DNA from: JANPCX01 sp050916095
GTDB taxonomy: Bacteria > Pseudomonadota > Gammaproteobacteria > Burkholderiales > Burkholderiaceae_C
DNA length: 64,000 bases
Reading direction: 5' to 3'
Assembly (NCBI GenBank): GCA_050916095.1
Contig: CP050901.1
Coordinates: 620,001 to 684,000, forward strand
Position 1 is the stretch's first letter; the number at the start of each line of letters is the position of its first letter. The notes beneath the pieces were generated by a model that had not been told where the DNA came from, made no database searches, and saw nothing but the letters and a program-made list of their open reading frames with translations. The position numbers and the translations under genes are program-made. This document shows, piece after piece, positions 1 to 7,915 of this stretch.

Positions 1-1
1 G

Positions 2-571
2 AACTGCGGTGCGGCTCTACCGGTTGAACAGGAAAGCGCGCGCGGGACCACTTGTCACTATTGCGAAAGCGTACCCGCCTTGATCGACATTGCGCGCTTG
101 GCCCGCGCGCTTGATCCGGAAGGCGCGACCGCTCAGGACCCCCAGCACCAAACGGTGCATCGTGCGTCAACGCAGCACCGTGTGCTCAATTGCCATGCGT
201 GTGGCGCCGCCTTGGCTGACGAACACGCGCTGAGTTGTTCGCAGTGTGGGGCGACGCAAGTCGGCACAGGCTTGCAACAAGCCCATCAGGTACTCAGTGC
301 GTTGGCTCCGGCGTTGCGTCGCCACGCCACCCAGCCCGATCCCCATGTTGTCGCCAAGCGCTTGGGCGCGCTGCGCCAAGACACCGCCAAACGCCGCGAC
401 TGGGTGCGCGACATGGAAATGAACACCCATGCGCGTCGTGACGAAGCATCTCGTGGCCATTGGCTCGCGCGATTGCTCGGGGACCGTTTCGACCCTGACA
501 CCACGCGCCAGTGGGAAACCGTTGCAGCTTGGTTGTTGTTCGCTGCGCTGATCGGGTGGTGGCTGGACTGA
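2..571 (+). CDS. Zinc-ribbon protein with C-terminal membrane helix (5' end outside window)
   Basis: The frame is open from base 2, so the N-terminus lies left of the window; a TTG at 80 is unlikely to be the start because the reading before it is clearly coding (NCGAAL, then CHYC). Two Cys4-type zinc ribbons are visible: NCGAAL...CHYC at the edge and CHACGAAL...CSQCGA about 40 residues further on. A charged helical stretch follows (KRLGALRQDTAKRRDW), and the protein ends in one hydrophobic helix (WLLFAALIGWWLD). This suggests a tail-anchored cytoplasmic zinc-ribbon protein. I do not recognise a specific family and no function can be assigned. It converges with the thioredoxin gene to its right. 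Confidence 0.75.
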   Translation, partial: NCGAALPVEQESARGTTCHYCESVPALIDIARLARALDPEGATAQDPQHQTVHRASTQHRVLNCHACGAALADEHALSCSQCGATQVGTGLQQAHQVLSALAPALRRHATQPDPHVVAKRLGALRQDTAKRRDWVRDMEMNTHARRDEASRGHWLARLLGDRFDPDTTRQWETVAAWLLFAALIGWWLD

Positions 572-591
572 GTTGACCGCTGAGGCTGCTG

Positions 592-1101
592 TTATCCCTC
601 GGCCAACAACTTCTCAATCAGCAAATGCAGCGCCGTGAAGTCCGGCTCACCCACAAACTGTTTCACAATCTCGCCGCGTTTGTTCACGATGAAGGTGGTG
701 GGTGTGAGCTGAACATCCCCAAACTGGCGGGCAATCTCACCCGTGTTGTCGATAGCCACACCGAAAGGCAGTTGGCGTGATTCGGCAAAACGTGCCACAT
801 AAGCCGGGGGGTCGTAACTCATGGCCACCGCCAAGGTGTCGAAGCCCTGGGTTTTGTACTTGTTGTGTGTGGCCACAATCTCAGGCATTTCTTTGACGCA
901 GGTGACGCAGCTCGTGGCCCAAAAATTGACCAAGGTGACTTTGCCTTGCCACTGGGACGTGGCGGGCGCTTGCGCGTTGAGCAAGGTGTAGGCGATGGTC
1001 GGCGCGCGCTCCGGGGCCAAAAAAATTGGCAAACCGAAGTAAGCTCCCAGCCCGAGCGCTGAGGCCGCTACAGCAGCGGCCACCACACGTTTGACATTCA
1101 T
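592..1101 (-). CDS. TlpA-family membrane-anchored thioredoxin-like protein
   Basis: Residues 5-30 form an uncleaved or cleavable hydrophobic signal (VVAAAVAASALGLGAYFG). The rest is a thioredoxin fold with the redox motif WATSCVTC, the cis-Pro segment TPTTF and the strand FIVNKRGE. TlpA/ResA-type proteins act in the periplasm as thiol reductants, often for cytochrome c maturation or copper delivery. At 169 aa it is a normal length. Its start codon lies only 12 bp from the start of the divergent DUF4197 gene, so each gene's promoter must lie within or over the other's coding region. Family assignment is firm; the redox partner is unknown. Confidence 0.88.
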   Translation of the reverse strand: MNVKRVVAAAVAASALGLGAYFGLPIFLAPERAPTIAYTLLNAQAPATSQWQGKVTLVNFWATSCVTCVKEMPEIVATHNKYKTQGFDTLAVAMSYDPPAYVARFAESRQLPFGVAIDNTGEIARQFGDVQLTPTTFIVNKRGEIVKQFVGEPDFTALHLLIEKLLAEG

Positions 1102-1113
1102 CGAGGAGTTCCC

Positions 1114-1812
1114 ATGTTGAAAAGCAGCACCCGTCGCAGCAATTTGCAGCAGATTTTCGCAGTTTTAGCCGTGAGCGTTTTACCCGGCAAGGTATGGGCT
1201 CAATTCAGTCAGGGGGATGCATTGTCCGGCGTGAAAACCGCGTTGGAACGTGGCGCAGATGCAGCCGTGTCGTTGCTGGGCAAAAACGGCGGCTTTTTGG
1301 ATAACCCCAAAGTTCACATACCGTTGCCTGGTGTGCTGAATGACGCCGCCCAAGTGCTCAAGGCCATGGGGCAGCAAAAAAAGGTGGATGAACTCGTGAC
1401 GGCGATGAACCGCGCTGCGGAAGCTGCGGTGCCGCAGGCCAAGGCTTTGCTTAAGAGTGCGGTCAAAAACATGGGTGTCGATGATGCCCGCAAGCTGATC
1501 AGCGGCGGCGACGACTCCGTCACCCGTTTTTTCGCTGAGAAAACCCGTGCACCATTGGCGGAAAAATTCCTCCCCATCGTCACCCAACACACCCAACGTT
1601 TGGCGGTGGCAGAGAAGTACAACGCCTTGGCCTCCAAAGCCTCGGGCTTGGGTTTGCTGAAGAAGGAAGACGCCAATGTGCAGCAATACGTCACCGGCAA
1701 AGCGCTCGATGGCCTGTACCTGATGATTGCTGAAGAAGAACGCAAGATTCGCCAAGACCCGATAGGCACTGGCAGTGCGATTCTGAAGAAGGTGTTTGGT
1801 GGTTTGAAGTGA
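1114..1812 (+). CDS. DUF4197 family exported protein
   Basis: 232 aa. The N-terminus has two arginines (TRRSNLQQI) followed by a hydrophobic stretch and VWAQ, which looks like a signal peptide with a Tat-like flavour. The mature part matches the DUF4197 pattern: ALERGADAAVSLLG, then the IPLPG segment, an alanine-rich helix (MNRAAEAAVPQAKALL), DDARKLISGGDDSVTRFF and the final YNALA...GLYLMIAEEE helices. The family is common in proteobacteria and Bacteroidetes and has no established function. A GAGGAG ribosome-binding site sits right in front of the ATG. Confidence 0.88.
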   Translation: MLKSSTRRSNLQQIFAVLAVSVLPGKVWAQFSQGDALSGVKTALERGADAAVSLLGKNGGFLDNPKVHIPLPGVLNDAAQVLKAMGQQKKVDELVTAMNRAAEAAVPQAKALLKSAVKNMGVDDARKLISGGDDSVTRFFAEKTRAPLAEKFLPIVTQHTQRLAVAEKYNALASKASGLGLLKKEDANVQQYVTGKALDGLYLMIAEEERKIRQDPIGTGSAILKKVFGGLK

Positions 1813-1836
1813 CGCGGTGAGTTGACCGGTGTCGAC

Positions 1837-3027
1837 TCACAAACTTTTCGACAACTCAAACATCAAAACCGAGGGCAGGGCGGATTCAATCGCCCCACGC
1901 CCGACCCGCGCCACGCTGCGGTTGCCTGTGCCCGACATTTCGAACTGACTGCCTTCTTCCACGATCTCCACGAAGGCAAAGTCGGGGACTTCCGCGATGA
2001 TTTCCAGTCGCAGTTGTTTCAAGCGCTCGCCGCGCAAAATGCCTTCCACGACGATGGCGTGTGGCAAGCCTTCGTGGCAAAAATCGGCCGCCTCCTCGAC
2101 GGACGCCACCATGTCGATGATGAGGCCCATGTCTTTGATGGAATCTCGGAGTTGCATGCGAACCTCTCGCCGTGAAGCCACGATGAGCACATGGCTACCC
2201 GCCAGCGGTTTGGAATTGTTGGATACCGCAAATCCCTCGTCCAACTCGATGGTGGTGACGCCCTCCATCGTTTCGTGCGCGGTGCGTGGGAAGTCCACTG
2301 TGAGCAGCGCAACACCCGCTTCCGACAAACGACTCACCGGCAGGCCCATGGTCCAGGCGGTTTGTTCCAGCAAGCGCCAGGTGAGGGAGTCCAGCTTGGC
2401 TCGCGACGCGTCCACGTTGGCACCATCGTTGAGTTGCTCAGCAGAAAACGGTGCAAAGCGGCAGGTCAGGCGACCCGTGCGCTCTTTGGCCAACATCTCC
2501 ACTTTGAACTCGATCTCCGACTTGCTGTGGCGCAGCGCCCAATCCAACAAGGTGTTGAGCAAGCCAAACAACAACGACGCATCAACGATCACCGGCAGGG
2601 CTTGAAGACGAGGTTTGACGCCAATGCCTCGCGCCTGGGTTTCTCTGGCACGGTGGGTGAGCACATTGTTCAGCAGCTCCGCCACATCCAAGCGCTCATG
2701 TGACTGTCGCAGGCGACCCGATGCCAAGCGGGTGATTTGTTGCGCGATGATGCCCACCGCGCGCGCTGTTTCAACCTCTTCGCGAAGGGCGCGCAAGCTG
2801 CTGCGGTCGATGCGCCCACTGGTTGTCAGCGCGTGAACACGTTCCAGGGCTTGGGTCAGGGGCGTGGAAATCTCTTCACCGACGGCATTGACCAATTCGC
2901 GCCAATGGTTCGCCTGCTCATTGCCAGTCGCTTCCGCCAAAGCGCCCCCCACGTGGGCCGCACGATTCTCAGATGGAGTCATGGATATTCCCGAAATTTC
3001 TTGCACATCCTGCTTCGCCACGGGCAT
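1837..3027 (-). CDS. Degenerate sensor-kinase/receiver-like protein
   Basis: About 396 aa from the ATG at 3027. Other possible starts are a TTG at 3057 and an ATG at 2982, which has GGGA about 8 nt upstream. The first half looks like a HisKA dimerisation helix pair, but where H-E-x-x-x-P is expected it reads GEEISTPLTQ, so the phospho-acceptor His is absent. A GHKL-like domain follows (LLFGLLNTLLDWALRHSKSEIEF) without recognisable N or G boxes. The C-terminus resembles a receiver fold (HVLIVASRREVRMQLRDSI...HAIVVEGIL), again with Glu where the Asp should be. It is probably a non-catalytic signalling or scaffold protein. It is transcribed towards the DUF4197 gene. Confidence 0.6.
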   Translation of the reverse strand: MPVAKQDVQEISGISMTPSENRAAHVGGALAEATGNEQANHWRELVNAVGEEISTPLTQALERVHALTTSGRIDRSSLRALREEVETARAVGIIAQQITRLASGRLRQSHERLDVAELLNNVLTHRARETQARGIGVKPRLQALPVIVDASLLFGLLNTLLDWALRHSKSEIEFKVEMLAKERTGRLTCRFAPFSAEQLNDGANVDASRAKLDSLTWRLLEQTAWTMGLPVSRLSEAGVALLTVDFPRTAHETMEGVTTIELDEGFAVSNNSKPLAGSHVLIVASRREVRMQLRDSIKDMGLIIDMVASVEEAADFCHEGLPHAIVVEGILRGERLKQLRLEIIAEVPDFAFVEIVEEGSQFEMSGTGNRSVARVGRGAIESALPSVLMFELSKSL

Positions 3028-3134
3028 GCTTTTGTTCGAAGGGTGCTGGATCTGCAACGCCTTCGGGGCATATTAACTGCCCGTTTCAATTTCGGCATCG
3101 GTTGAAGATGGATTCCTGCGCTTCAAGCACTTGA

Positions 3135-3755
3135 ATGAGGGGGGCGTTGATGCGGGTTTTGATCCTGCAAGCCGTTCGCAAATGCGGAATCGCTGATAAT
3201 TTTTTAGTGCACACTCTCCCTTACAAGCTGACGAGGAACCCCCGACTGTGGGTGTTGATGATGTTTTCAGCCCTTCTTCTGGGCTGTTCTCCGGCCCTGG
3301 ATTGGCGCACGACACCTGTTTCAGGCACGGCTTTGGCGGCGCTCTTTCCCTGTAAACCGGATCATTTTTCTCGTCGCCTGAACCTGGCCGGACAGTCGCA
3401 ACTTGTCACGCTCACATCGTGTAAAGCAGCTGGACAGACCTTTGCAGTCGCCGCCGTTGATGTGCAGCAACCGTTGCCAGTGGCCACGGCGTTGGCGGCA
3501 CTCAGGGAGTCGGCCGAGCAAAACTTCGGGGGAGCGGTGCAACTTCTCCCTTCCCGAATCGTGCGGGGGGCGGACGCCGCAGGTCGCACGCAGCTTGTTT
3601 CTGCCGAGTTGGTGCCTAACGAAGGTGGCCCGCTGCGCGCGCAGATGCTGTTCTTTTCCCAGGGCTCTTGGGTTTTCCAAGCGACCGTGATGGGTACCAC
3701 GCCAACTGCCGAAGCGGTGGAGTTCTTCTTCGATAACTTGAAGTTGGCACCTTGA
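3135..3755 (+). CDS. Putative lipoprotein
   Basis: A lipobox (SALLLGCSP) follows a basic, then hydrophobic, stretch (KLTRNPRLWVLMM), so the mature protein is probably an acylated periplasmic or outer-membrane protein of about 155 aa. The start is uncertain: ATG 3135 gives an unusually long leader, while GTG 3207 or GTG 3252 (with GAGG about 15 nt upstream) would give a normal lipoprotein signal. The mature part has two Cys (FPCKPDH and TSCKAAG) that could pair, and ends FFFDNLKLAP. I do not recognise a named family. The EIIA gene starts 42 bp downstream on the same strand, so co-transcription is possible. Confidence 0.6.
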   Translation: MRGALMRVLILQAVRKCGIADNFLVHTLPYKLTRNPRLWVLMMFSALLLGCSPALDWRTTPVSGTALAALFPCKPDHFSRRLNLAGQSQLVTLTSCKAAGQTFAVAAVDVQQPLPVATALAALRESAEQNFGGAVQLLPSRIVRGADAAGRTQLVSAELVPNEGGPLRAQMLFFSQGSWVFQATVMGTTPTAEAVEFFFDNLKLAP

Positions 3756-3797
3756 GGTGCGCATGGGTACGCCCAAACTACCGATAATGGCCAGACC

Positions 3798-4268
3798 ATG
3801 ACTGCAATGTTGATCGTCGCGCACGCACCCTTGGCTTCTGCCCTGAAGGCGGTGGCCATGCACACCTTTCCCGACTGCGCGCGTCGGCTCGTCGCGATGG
3901 ATGTGCCCGCAGACATGTCGCCTGAAGACATGGCCCTGCAGATGCGCAGTATGTTGCTGGGACTGAACGACCCAGAGGTGCTGGTGCTGACCGATGTGTT
4001 CGGAGCCACCCCCTGCAATGTGGCACAACAGTTGGCCTTGTCCGATGACCTGGGCTCCATCAAAGTCGTCACCGGCGTCAATGTGCCCATGTTATGGCGC
4101 TCGCTTTGTTACGCCGACGATGCTTTGGATGCTTTGGTGACCAGGGCGGTGGCAGGCGCTAACCAGGGCATCATGCAGGTCGCGGTGTCCAAGCCACAAA
4201 ATCAAAGCAACAAAATCAGCCAAAACAAGAACACCCATGATCAAGACCCCGATCACCATCAGCAATAA
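3798..4268 (+). CDS. PTS mannose/fructose-type EIIA protein
   Basis: EIIA of the mannose (ManX/PTS-Man) fold: MLIVAHAPLASAL places the phosphorylated histidine at His9, followed by a D-x-F-G-A-T-P motif (TDVFGATPCNVAQQL) typical of this family. The last ~25 residues are polar and low-complexity (QNQSNKISQNKNTHDQDPDHHQQ) and overlap the start of the HPr gene by 32 bp, so the two genes are translationally linked. In beta-proteobacteria this EIIA-HPr-EI set is a regulatory rather than sugar-transport system. No membrane permease genes are nearby. Confidence 0.88.
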   Translation: MTAMLIVAHAPLASALKAVAMHTFPDCARRLVAMDVPADMSPEDMALQMRSMLLGLNDPEVLVLTDVFGATPCNVAQQLALSDDLGSIKVVTGVNVPMLWRSLCYADDALDALVTRAVAGANQGIMQVAVSKPQNQSNKISQNKNTHDQDPDHHQQ

Positions 4269-4506
4269 GCTCGGCCTGCATGCCCGAGCATCCGCCAAAC
4301 TCACCAAGTTGGCGGGCAGCTTTAAGAGCGAAGTCTTCATGAGCCGCAACGGCCGACGTGTCAACGCCAAAAGCATCATGGGCGTGATGATGCTCGCGGC
4401 GGGTTTGGGCTCCGAGGTCGAGCTTGAAGTGGATGGAGAAGACGAAGCCGTCGCCACACAAGCTTTGGTTCAGCTTTTCAAAGACAAGTTCGGCGAGGGG
4501 CAATAA
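4237..4506 (+). CDS. ptsH: HPr phosphocarrier protein
   Basis: 89 aa, the usual HPr length. It has both phosphorylation sites: His15 in GLHARAS, which takes phosphate from enzyme I, and Ser46 in AKSIMGVMML, the site used by HPr kinase. It acts in the cytoplasm with the overlapping EIIA. The enzyme I gene (ptsI), normally directly downstream in Burkholderiales, is not here: the next gene is on the opposite strand 28 bp away. Confidence 0.95.
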   Translation: MIKTPITISNKLGLHARASAKLTKLAGSFKSEVFMSRNGRRVNAKSIMGVMMLAAGLGSEVELEVDGEDEAVATQALVQLFKDKFGEGQ

Positions 4507-4534
4507 GCCTCTTGCCTTTGACGCTGCCGCAGGC

Positions 4535-5395
4535 TCAGCGCCCCAAGAAATGCCTGCGATAGCGCGCAGGCAAATCCTGCATTCGCATCATCATCGGCAG
4601 ATCGGCCGTATTGAAGTCTGGATCCCAAGCGGGTGCCCCCAACACCTTGGCCCCGCAGCGCAGATACCCTTTGATCAGAGCAGGCACTTCAACCGGCAAG
4701 TCTTGCCGCAATTCTTCCACCGGCAGCGGTAAACGCGGGTGAACGTGCCATTCGATGGGTGCCAGGTGGGTTTCACGCAGTTGCCTCCACAGGCTCGCAG
4801 CCATGTGGCCGCCGTCGCGCATGGTCACGCTGGCGCATCCGACCATGGTGTCCAGGTCATTTCGCACCATGAACTCGGTGAGAGCGCCCCACAGCGCCAT
4901 GATGGCACCGCCGCTGCGCCACTCTGGGTGCACGCAGGAGCGGCCCAGCTCCACCATTCGGCTTCGCAAGGGGCGCAGCCGCGTCAGGTCAAACTCCGTA
5001 TCGCTGTAAAGCCCGCCTGAGCGTTTGGCCGCCTCTGGTGTCAAGACGCGGTAAGTGCCGATTACTTCCTCAGTGTTGCCATCGTCCGTCACGGCGCGCA
5101 CCAAGAGGTGTTCACAGTAAGCGTCAAACATGTCGGCGTCATGCCCGTCTGGTGTGCCCGTAGGCACGGTCAACCGCGCACCCATCTCCTCAACGAACAC
5201 CAAATGACGCAGCTGCTGCGCCTGCCTTACCTCGTCTTCATCGCGCGCCCAAACCACGTCATAGCGAACCTCGCCGCGCTGGTGGGCCAACTCGGTGCGC
5301 TCGTCGAAGTCGGACCGTCGATGAAGTGACCTCCGAGGTATTGCGGGGGTCAGCAGATCAGACAAAGGCAGTGTAGGCAAGGGAATTTCCCGCAT
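4535..5395 (-). CDS. OlsB-like GNAT acyltransferase
   Basis: 286 aa from the ATG at 5395, which has CGGAGA 7 nt upstream; the longer reading to 5539 lacks support. It contains an Acetyltransf_5/OlsB-type domain: EVRQAQQLRHLVFVEEMGA, then GTYRVLTPEAA, DTEFDLTRL, ELGRSCVHPEWRSGG, and a C-terminal LIKGYLRCGAKVLGAPAWD...FLGR block. These features belong to ornithine-lipid synthase OlsB and related 'hemolysin-like' N-acyl-amino-acid synthases, which move an acyl chain from acyl-ACP to an amino acid at the inner membrane. No olsA is adjacent. It converges with ptsH. Confidence 0.8.
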   Translation of the reverse strand: MREIPLPTLPLSDLLTPAIPRRSLHRRSDFDERTELAHQRGEVRYDVVWARDEDEVRQAQQLRHLVFVEEMGARLTVPTGTPDGHDADMFDAYCEHLLVRAVTDDGNTEEVIGTYRVLTPEAAKRSGGLYSDTEFDLTRLRPLRSRMVELGRSCVHPEWRSGGAIMALWGALTEFMVRNDLDTMVGCASVTMRDGGHMAASLWRQLRETHLAPIEWHVHPRLPLPVEELRQDLPVEVPALIKGYLRCGAKVLGAPAWDPDFNTADLPMMMRMQDLPARYRRHFLGR

Positions 5396-6031
5396 GGTTT
5401 TCTCCGTCAGTACTTGTCCATGTTGCCGCGCTCGCATGACGTCACCATGACTGACGCATGACGCAACGATGACACCCGGTAAGCCGGCATACTTCACCAG
5501 GGACACGCCCGAGTGGGCTGCGATGCGGTGCGCTGGCAAGGGTGTCGCAGGGCTTTGTCAAAACTTCGTTTTGTCGAAACTTCGTTTTCAAGCCGCATGC
5601 GGCTTGCCTGCGCAGCGACCCATGCTTGCAAGTGTGGGTGCGCCTGCAAGGGCGACGACGGTGAGCACCGAGAGCACACAGGTGCGAACGGCTCGTGCCG
5701 CGAGCAACGTGGAAAGCAGGCCGCAGCGCAGATCAATCGGGTGTGTAGCGCTCGGCGCAAATTGGATTTGGTACTCGAAGCCAAAAAGGTCAGCATTCGT
5801 GCAGTGTTGCGGGGCATAGAGGAGCGACCTGGTGAGATATTCGGGCTGGCGTCACACACCAATGCATCTTGTGGGGCCTGGCATGGGGCGTTGTTCCAAG
5901 TGATGTGTCCCAACAGCACCCTTGGGGCCAGGCCCCAGGAGAGCCCCCATGCAGGCCAAGCGGATCAGTGGTCGGCATTCAACGTGCCGGCACCACAATC
6001 ACAAGCACCACAACAACCAGGAGACCCGTGC
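5396..6031. other. 636-bp gap between acyltransferase and Bug gene
   Basis: No gene can be called with confidence. On the minus strand an 88-codon open frame without a start codon (5588-5851) reads like protein (LTRSLLYAPQHCTNADLFGF, ending GKPHAA). On the plus strand the reading fused to the Bug gene is cysteine-rich and not protein-like. A short tandem pattern (AACTTCGTTTT repeated at 5563-5589) precedes it. The Bug gene promoter should lie near 5900-6010. Confidence 0.4.
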
Positions 6032-7009
6032 ATGCAACGCCGACACTTTCTCGCCACCAGCGCCTTGGCCCTGGGTTCTGTCAGTACCTCGATACGCGCC
6101 GCCAACCCCAATTGGCCGAACCAGCCCATCAAATGGGTGATTCCCTTTCCCGCAGGCAGCTCGCCTGATTTGATTGGCCGTTTGATTGCAGAACCGCTGG
6201 CCAAGGCCTTGGGCCAGCCCGTGGTCGTGGACAACAAACCCGGCGCAGGCGGCAACATCGGCACCGGCTTGGTGGCCAAAGCCGCACCCGATGGCTACAC
6301 GTTTTTGTTCACTATTCAAGGCCCTTTGGTAACCGCGCCGCTGCTGTCCAAGGCCTTGCCTTACGACCCAGCGCGTGATTTGGCACCCGTTTCGCTCGTG
6401 GCCACCTCACCGAATGTGCTGGTGGTAGACCCCGCCCTGGGCGTGAACACACTGGCCGAGTTTGTGGCCTTGGCCAAAACCAAAAAAGGGAGCATCAACT
6501 ACGGCAGCGTGGGCAACGGCAGTGCTGCGCATTTGGCCATGGAGCTCTTCAAAACCCGCGCGGGGATCGACCTGTTGCATGTGCCCTACCAAGGTTTTCC
6601 GCAGGTGGTGAACGCCCTGCTCGCAGGCCAAGTGCAAGCCGGTTTCATGGTGCCCGCCATTGCCATGGCCCAGGTGCGTGCCGGCAAACTCAAAGCCCTG
6701 GGCGTGACCACCTTGAGCCGCAGCAGCACCTTGCCCGAGATGCCCACCTTGGTGGAACAAGGTTACCCCGGCTTTGAAGCCATCTCGTGGCAAGCCGTTC
6801 TAGCACCTGCCAAAACCCCTGCCGCCATCGTGCAGCGTGTGGCCAGCGAGTTGGTGCGCATCATCAAAAGCGATGAGGTGCGCAGCCGCATGCTGGCGCA
6901 GTACTTCAATGCCGTGGGCACCGCACCCGACGGGTTGGTCAGCATGATGAAGACGGAGCGCGAGCGCTGGGGCCAGGTGATTCTGGCGGCGGGCGTCAAA
7001 CCCGAATAG
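6032..7009 (+). CDS. Bug/TctC-family tripartite transporter substrate-binding protein
   Basis: 325 aa from ATG 6032, with AGGAG at 6019-6023. The N-terminus has a twin-arginine-like or Sec signal (QRRHFLATSALALGS). The family features are all present: the PIKWVIPFPAGSSPDLIGR strand-loop, DNKPGAGGNIGT, KAAPDGYT, LPYDPARDLAPVS and the late VQAGFM segment. Bug proteins bind carboxylates in the periplasm and normally feed a TctAB permease, but the family is greatly expanded in Burkholderiales and most members, like this one, are orphans. The substrate cannot be inferred. Confidence 0.93.
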   Translation: MQRRHFLATSALALGSVSTSIRAANPNWPNQPIKWVIPFPAGSSPDLIGRLIAEPLAKALGQPVVVDNKPGAGGNIGTGLVAKAAPDGYTFLFTIQGPLVTAPLLSKALPYDPARDLAPVSLVATSPNVLVVDPALGVNTLAEFVALAKTKKGSINYGSVGNGSAAHLAMELFKTRAGIDLLHVPYQGFPQVVNALLAGQVQAGFMVPAIAMAQVRAGKLKALGVTTLSRSSTLPEMPTLVEQGYPGFEAISWQAVLAPAKTPAAIVQRVASELVRIIKSDEVRSRMLAQYFNAVGTAPDGLVSMMKTERERWGQVILAAGVKPE

Positions 7010-7022
7010 CGTCCAAGCAGCG

Positions 7023-7697
7023 TCAACCGCGTTTCACACCAGGCCGCACCACAGCGGCCTCTTCCCAAGCCCCACTTTCAAACCACGGCTCTGTGCGCAG
7101 TGCAGCGCTCAGAAGCTCCAGCCCTTCCAGGCCAAAGTAAAGGCGTCCGTCCGCTTCCACATGGGGCACACCAAACACGCCCAGCGTAATCGCATCTTGC
7201 GTGGCTTGCTTCAAGGCCTGTTTGATGGGCTCGGTTTGCGGGTCGGCCAGTTGTTTGCCGCGTTGTTGCATGGACGCTGACAGTCGGGCCGTCAACGCAG
7301 CCACCTGCTCCGGATCGTTGGCATCTACCGAGCCCCCTTCGTTTCGCCACACGTGGTGAAAAATTTGCTCACACACCCAGCGGTTGGGCGTGTGCCCCGG
7401 GGCGCTGGCCGCCAACGCCAATCGAAGCAGGCCCAGCGGATTGAAAGGATGCTCGGCGGGTACGTGTAGCAGCACACCATGTTGGTGGGCCAACCAGGCC
7501 ACGTGGCGAAACGTCCAGGCGCGTTTCGGTTCAATTTCTGCCGGGCCCTTTTGACCAAAGTGCGAGAGCATGCCAGCGAGCAACACAGGCTGGTAACGCA
7601 CCTCGTAAGACAACCCCGCCAGTACCTGGGGCAGCCGCTCAAATGCCAGGTAGGCGTAGGGGGAGATGAAGTCGAGGTAGAAGGTGATGCGTTTCAT
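7023..7697 (-). CDS. 2-hydroxychromene-2-carboxylate isomerase-like DsbA-family protein
   Basis: 224 aa, close to the usual length. It opens with FYLDFISPYAYLAFERLP, where the serine of SPY-AYLA replaces the DsbA Cys pair and binds glutathione in NahD/kappa-class GST-like isomerases. The C-terminal helix-strand unit AITLGVFGVPHVEADGRLYFG contains the family's GVFGVP cis-Pro loop. Real substrates of these chromosomal copies are usually unknown; naphthalene-pathway neighbours are absent, so the name indicates fold and chemistry only. It is followed by the convergent Bug gene and preceded by a DUF1289 mini-gene on the same strand. Confidence 0.87.
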   Translation of the reverse strand: MKRITFYLDFISPYAYLAFERLPQVLAGLSYEVRYQPVLLAGMLSHFGQKGPAEIEPKRAWTFRHVAWLAHQHGVLLHVPAEHPFNPLGLLRLALAASAPGHTPNRWVCEQIFHHVWRNEGGSVDANDPEQVAALTARLSASMQQRGKQLADPQTEPIKQALKQATQDAITLGVFGVPHVEADGRLYFGLEGLELLSAALRTEPWFESGAWEEAAVVRPGVKRG

Positions 7698-7727
7698 CAG
7701 GAGCCTGCGTGGACAAAATAGGTCAGC

Positions 7728-7907
7728 CTATTCTGTTCGCATTGGCAACTGCGACCACACCCAACGTTTTTCGGCTTCGGGCATCACAGACCAGCGGGCT
7801 ATTTCATCCAGGTTGCGTTTGCAACCTTCGCACCACCCTGTGGTGGGGTTCATACGGCACACATTGATGCAAGGGCTGGGGACGAGGGCGGGTACTGCGT
7901 CGGGCAT
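7728..7907 (-). CDS. DUF1289 family small protein
   Basis: A 59-aa gene. It reads from ATG at 7907 to TAG at 7728. The pattern SPCINVCRMNPTTGWCEGC followed by RNLDEIARWSVMPEAEKRWVW is the DUF1289 signature: four cysteines, C-x3-C and W-C-x2-C, that probably bind a metal, then the I-x-x-W and W helices. The function is unknown. It lies between the isomerase and the TlpA gene, all on the minus strand, and the TlpA stop codon is 8 bp upstream, so the three may form one transcript. Confidence 0.85.
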   Translation of the reverse strand: MPDAVPALVPSPCINVCRMNPTTGWCEGCKRNLDEIARWSVMPEAEKRWVWSQLPMRTE

Positions 7908-7915
7908 GGATCAGG

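Noticed and set aside
1180..1755. 191-codon minus-strand frame
   Set aside because: Antisense to the DUF4197 gene, whose family match is clear.
5513..6031. N-terminal extension of the Bug gene
   Set aside because: The extension is Cys/Arg-rich and not protein-like. The ATG at 6032 has AGGAG and opens a signal peptide.
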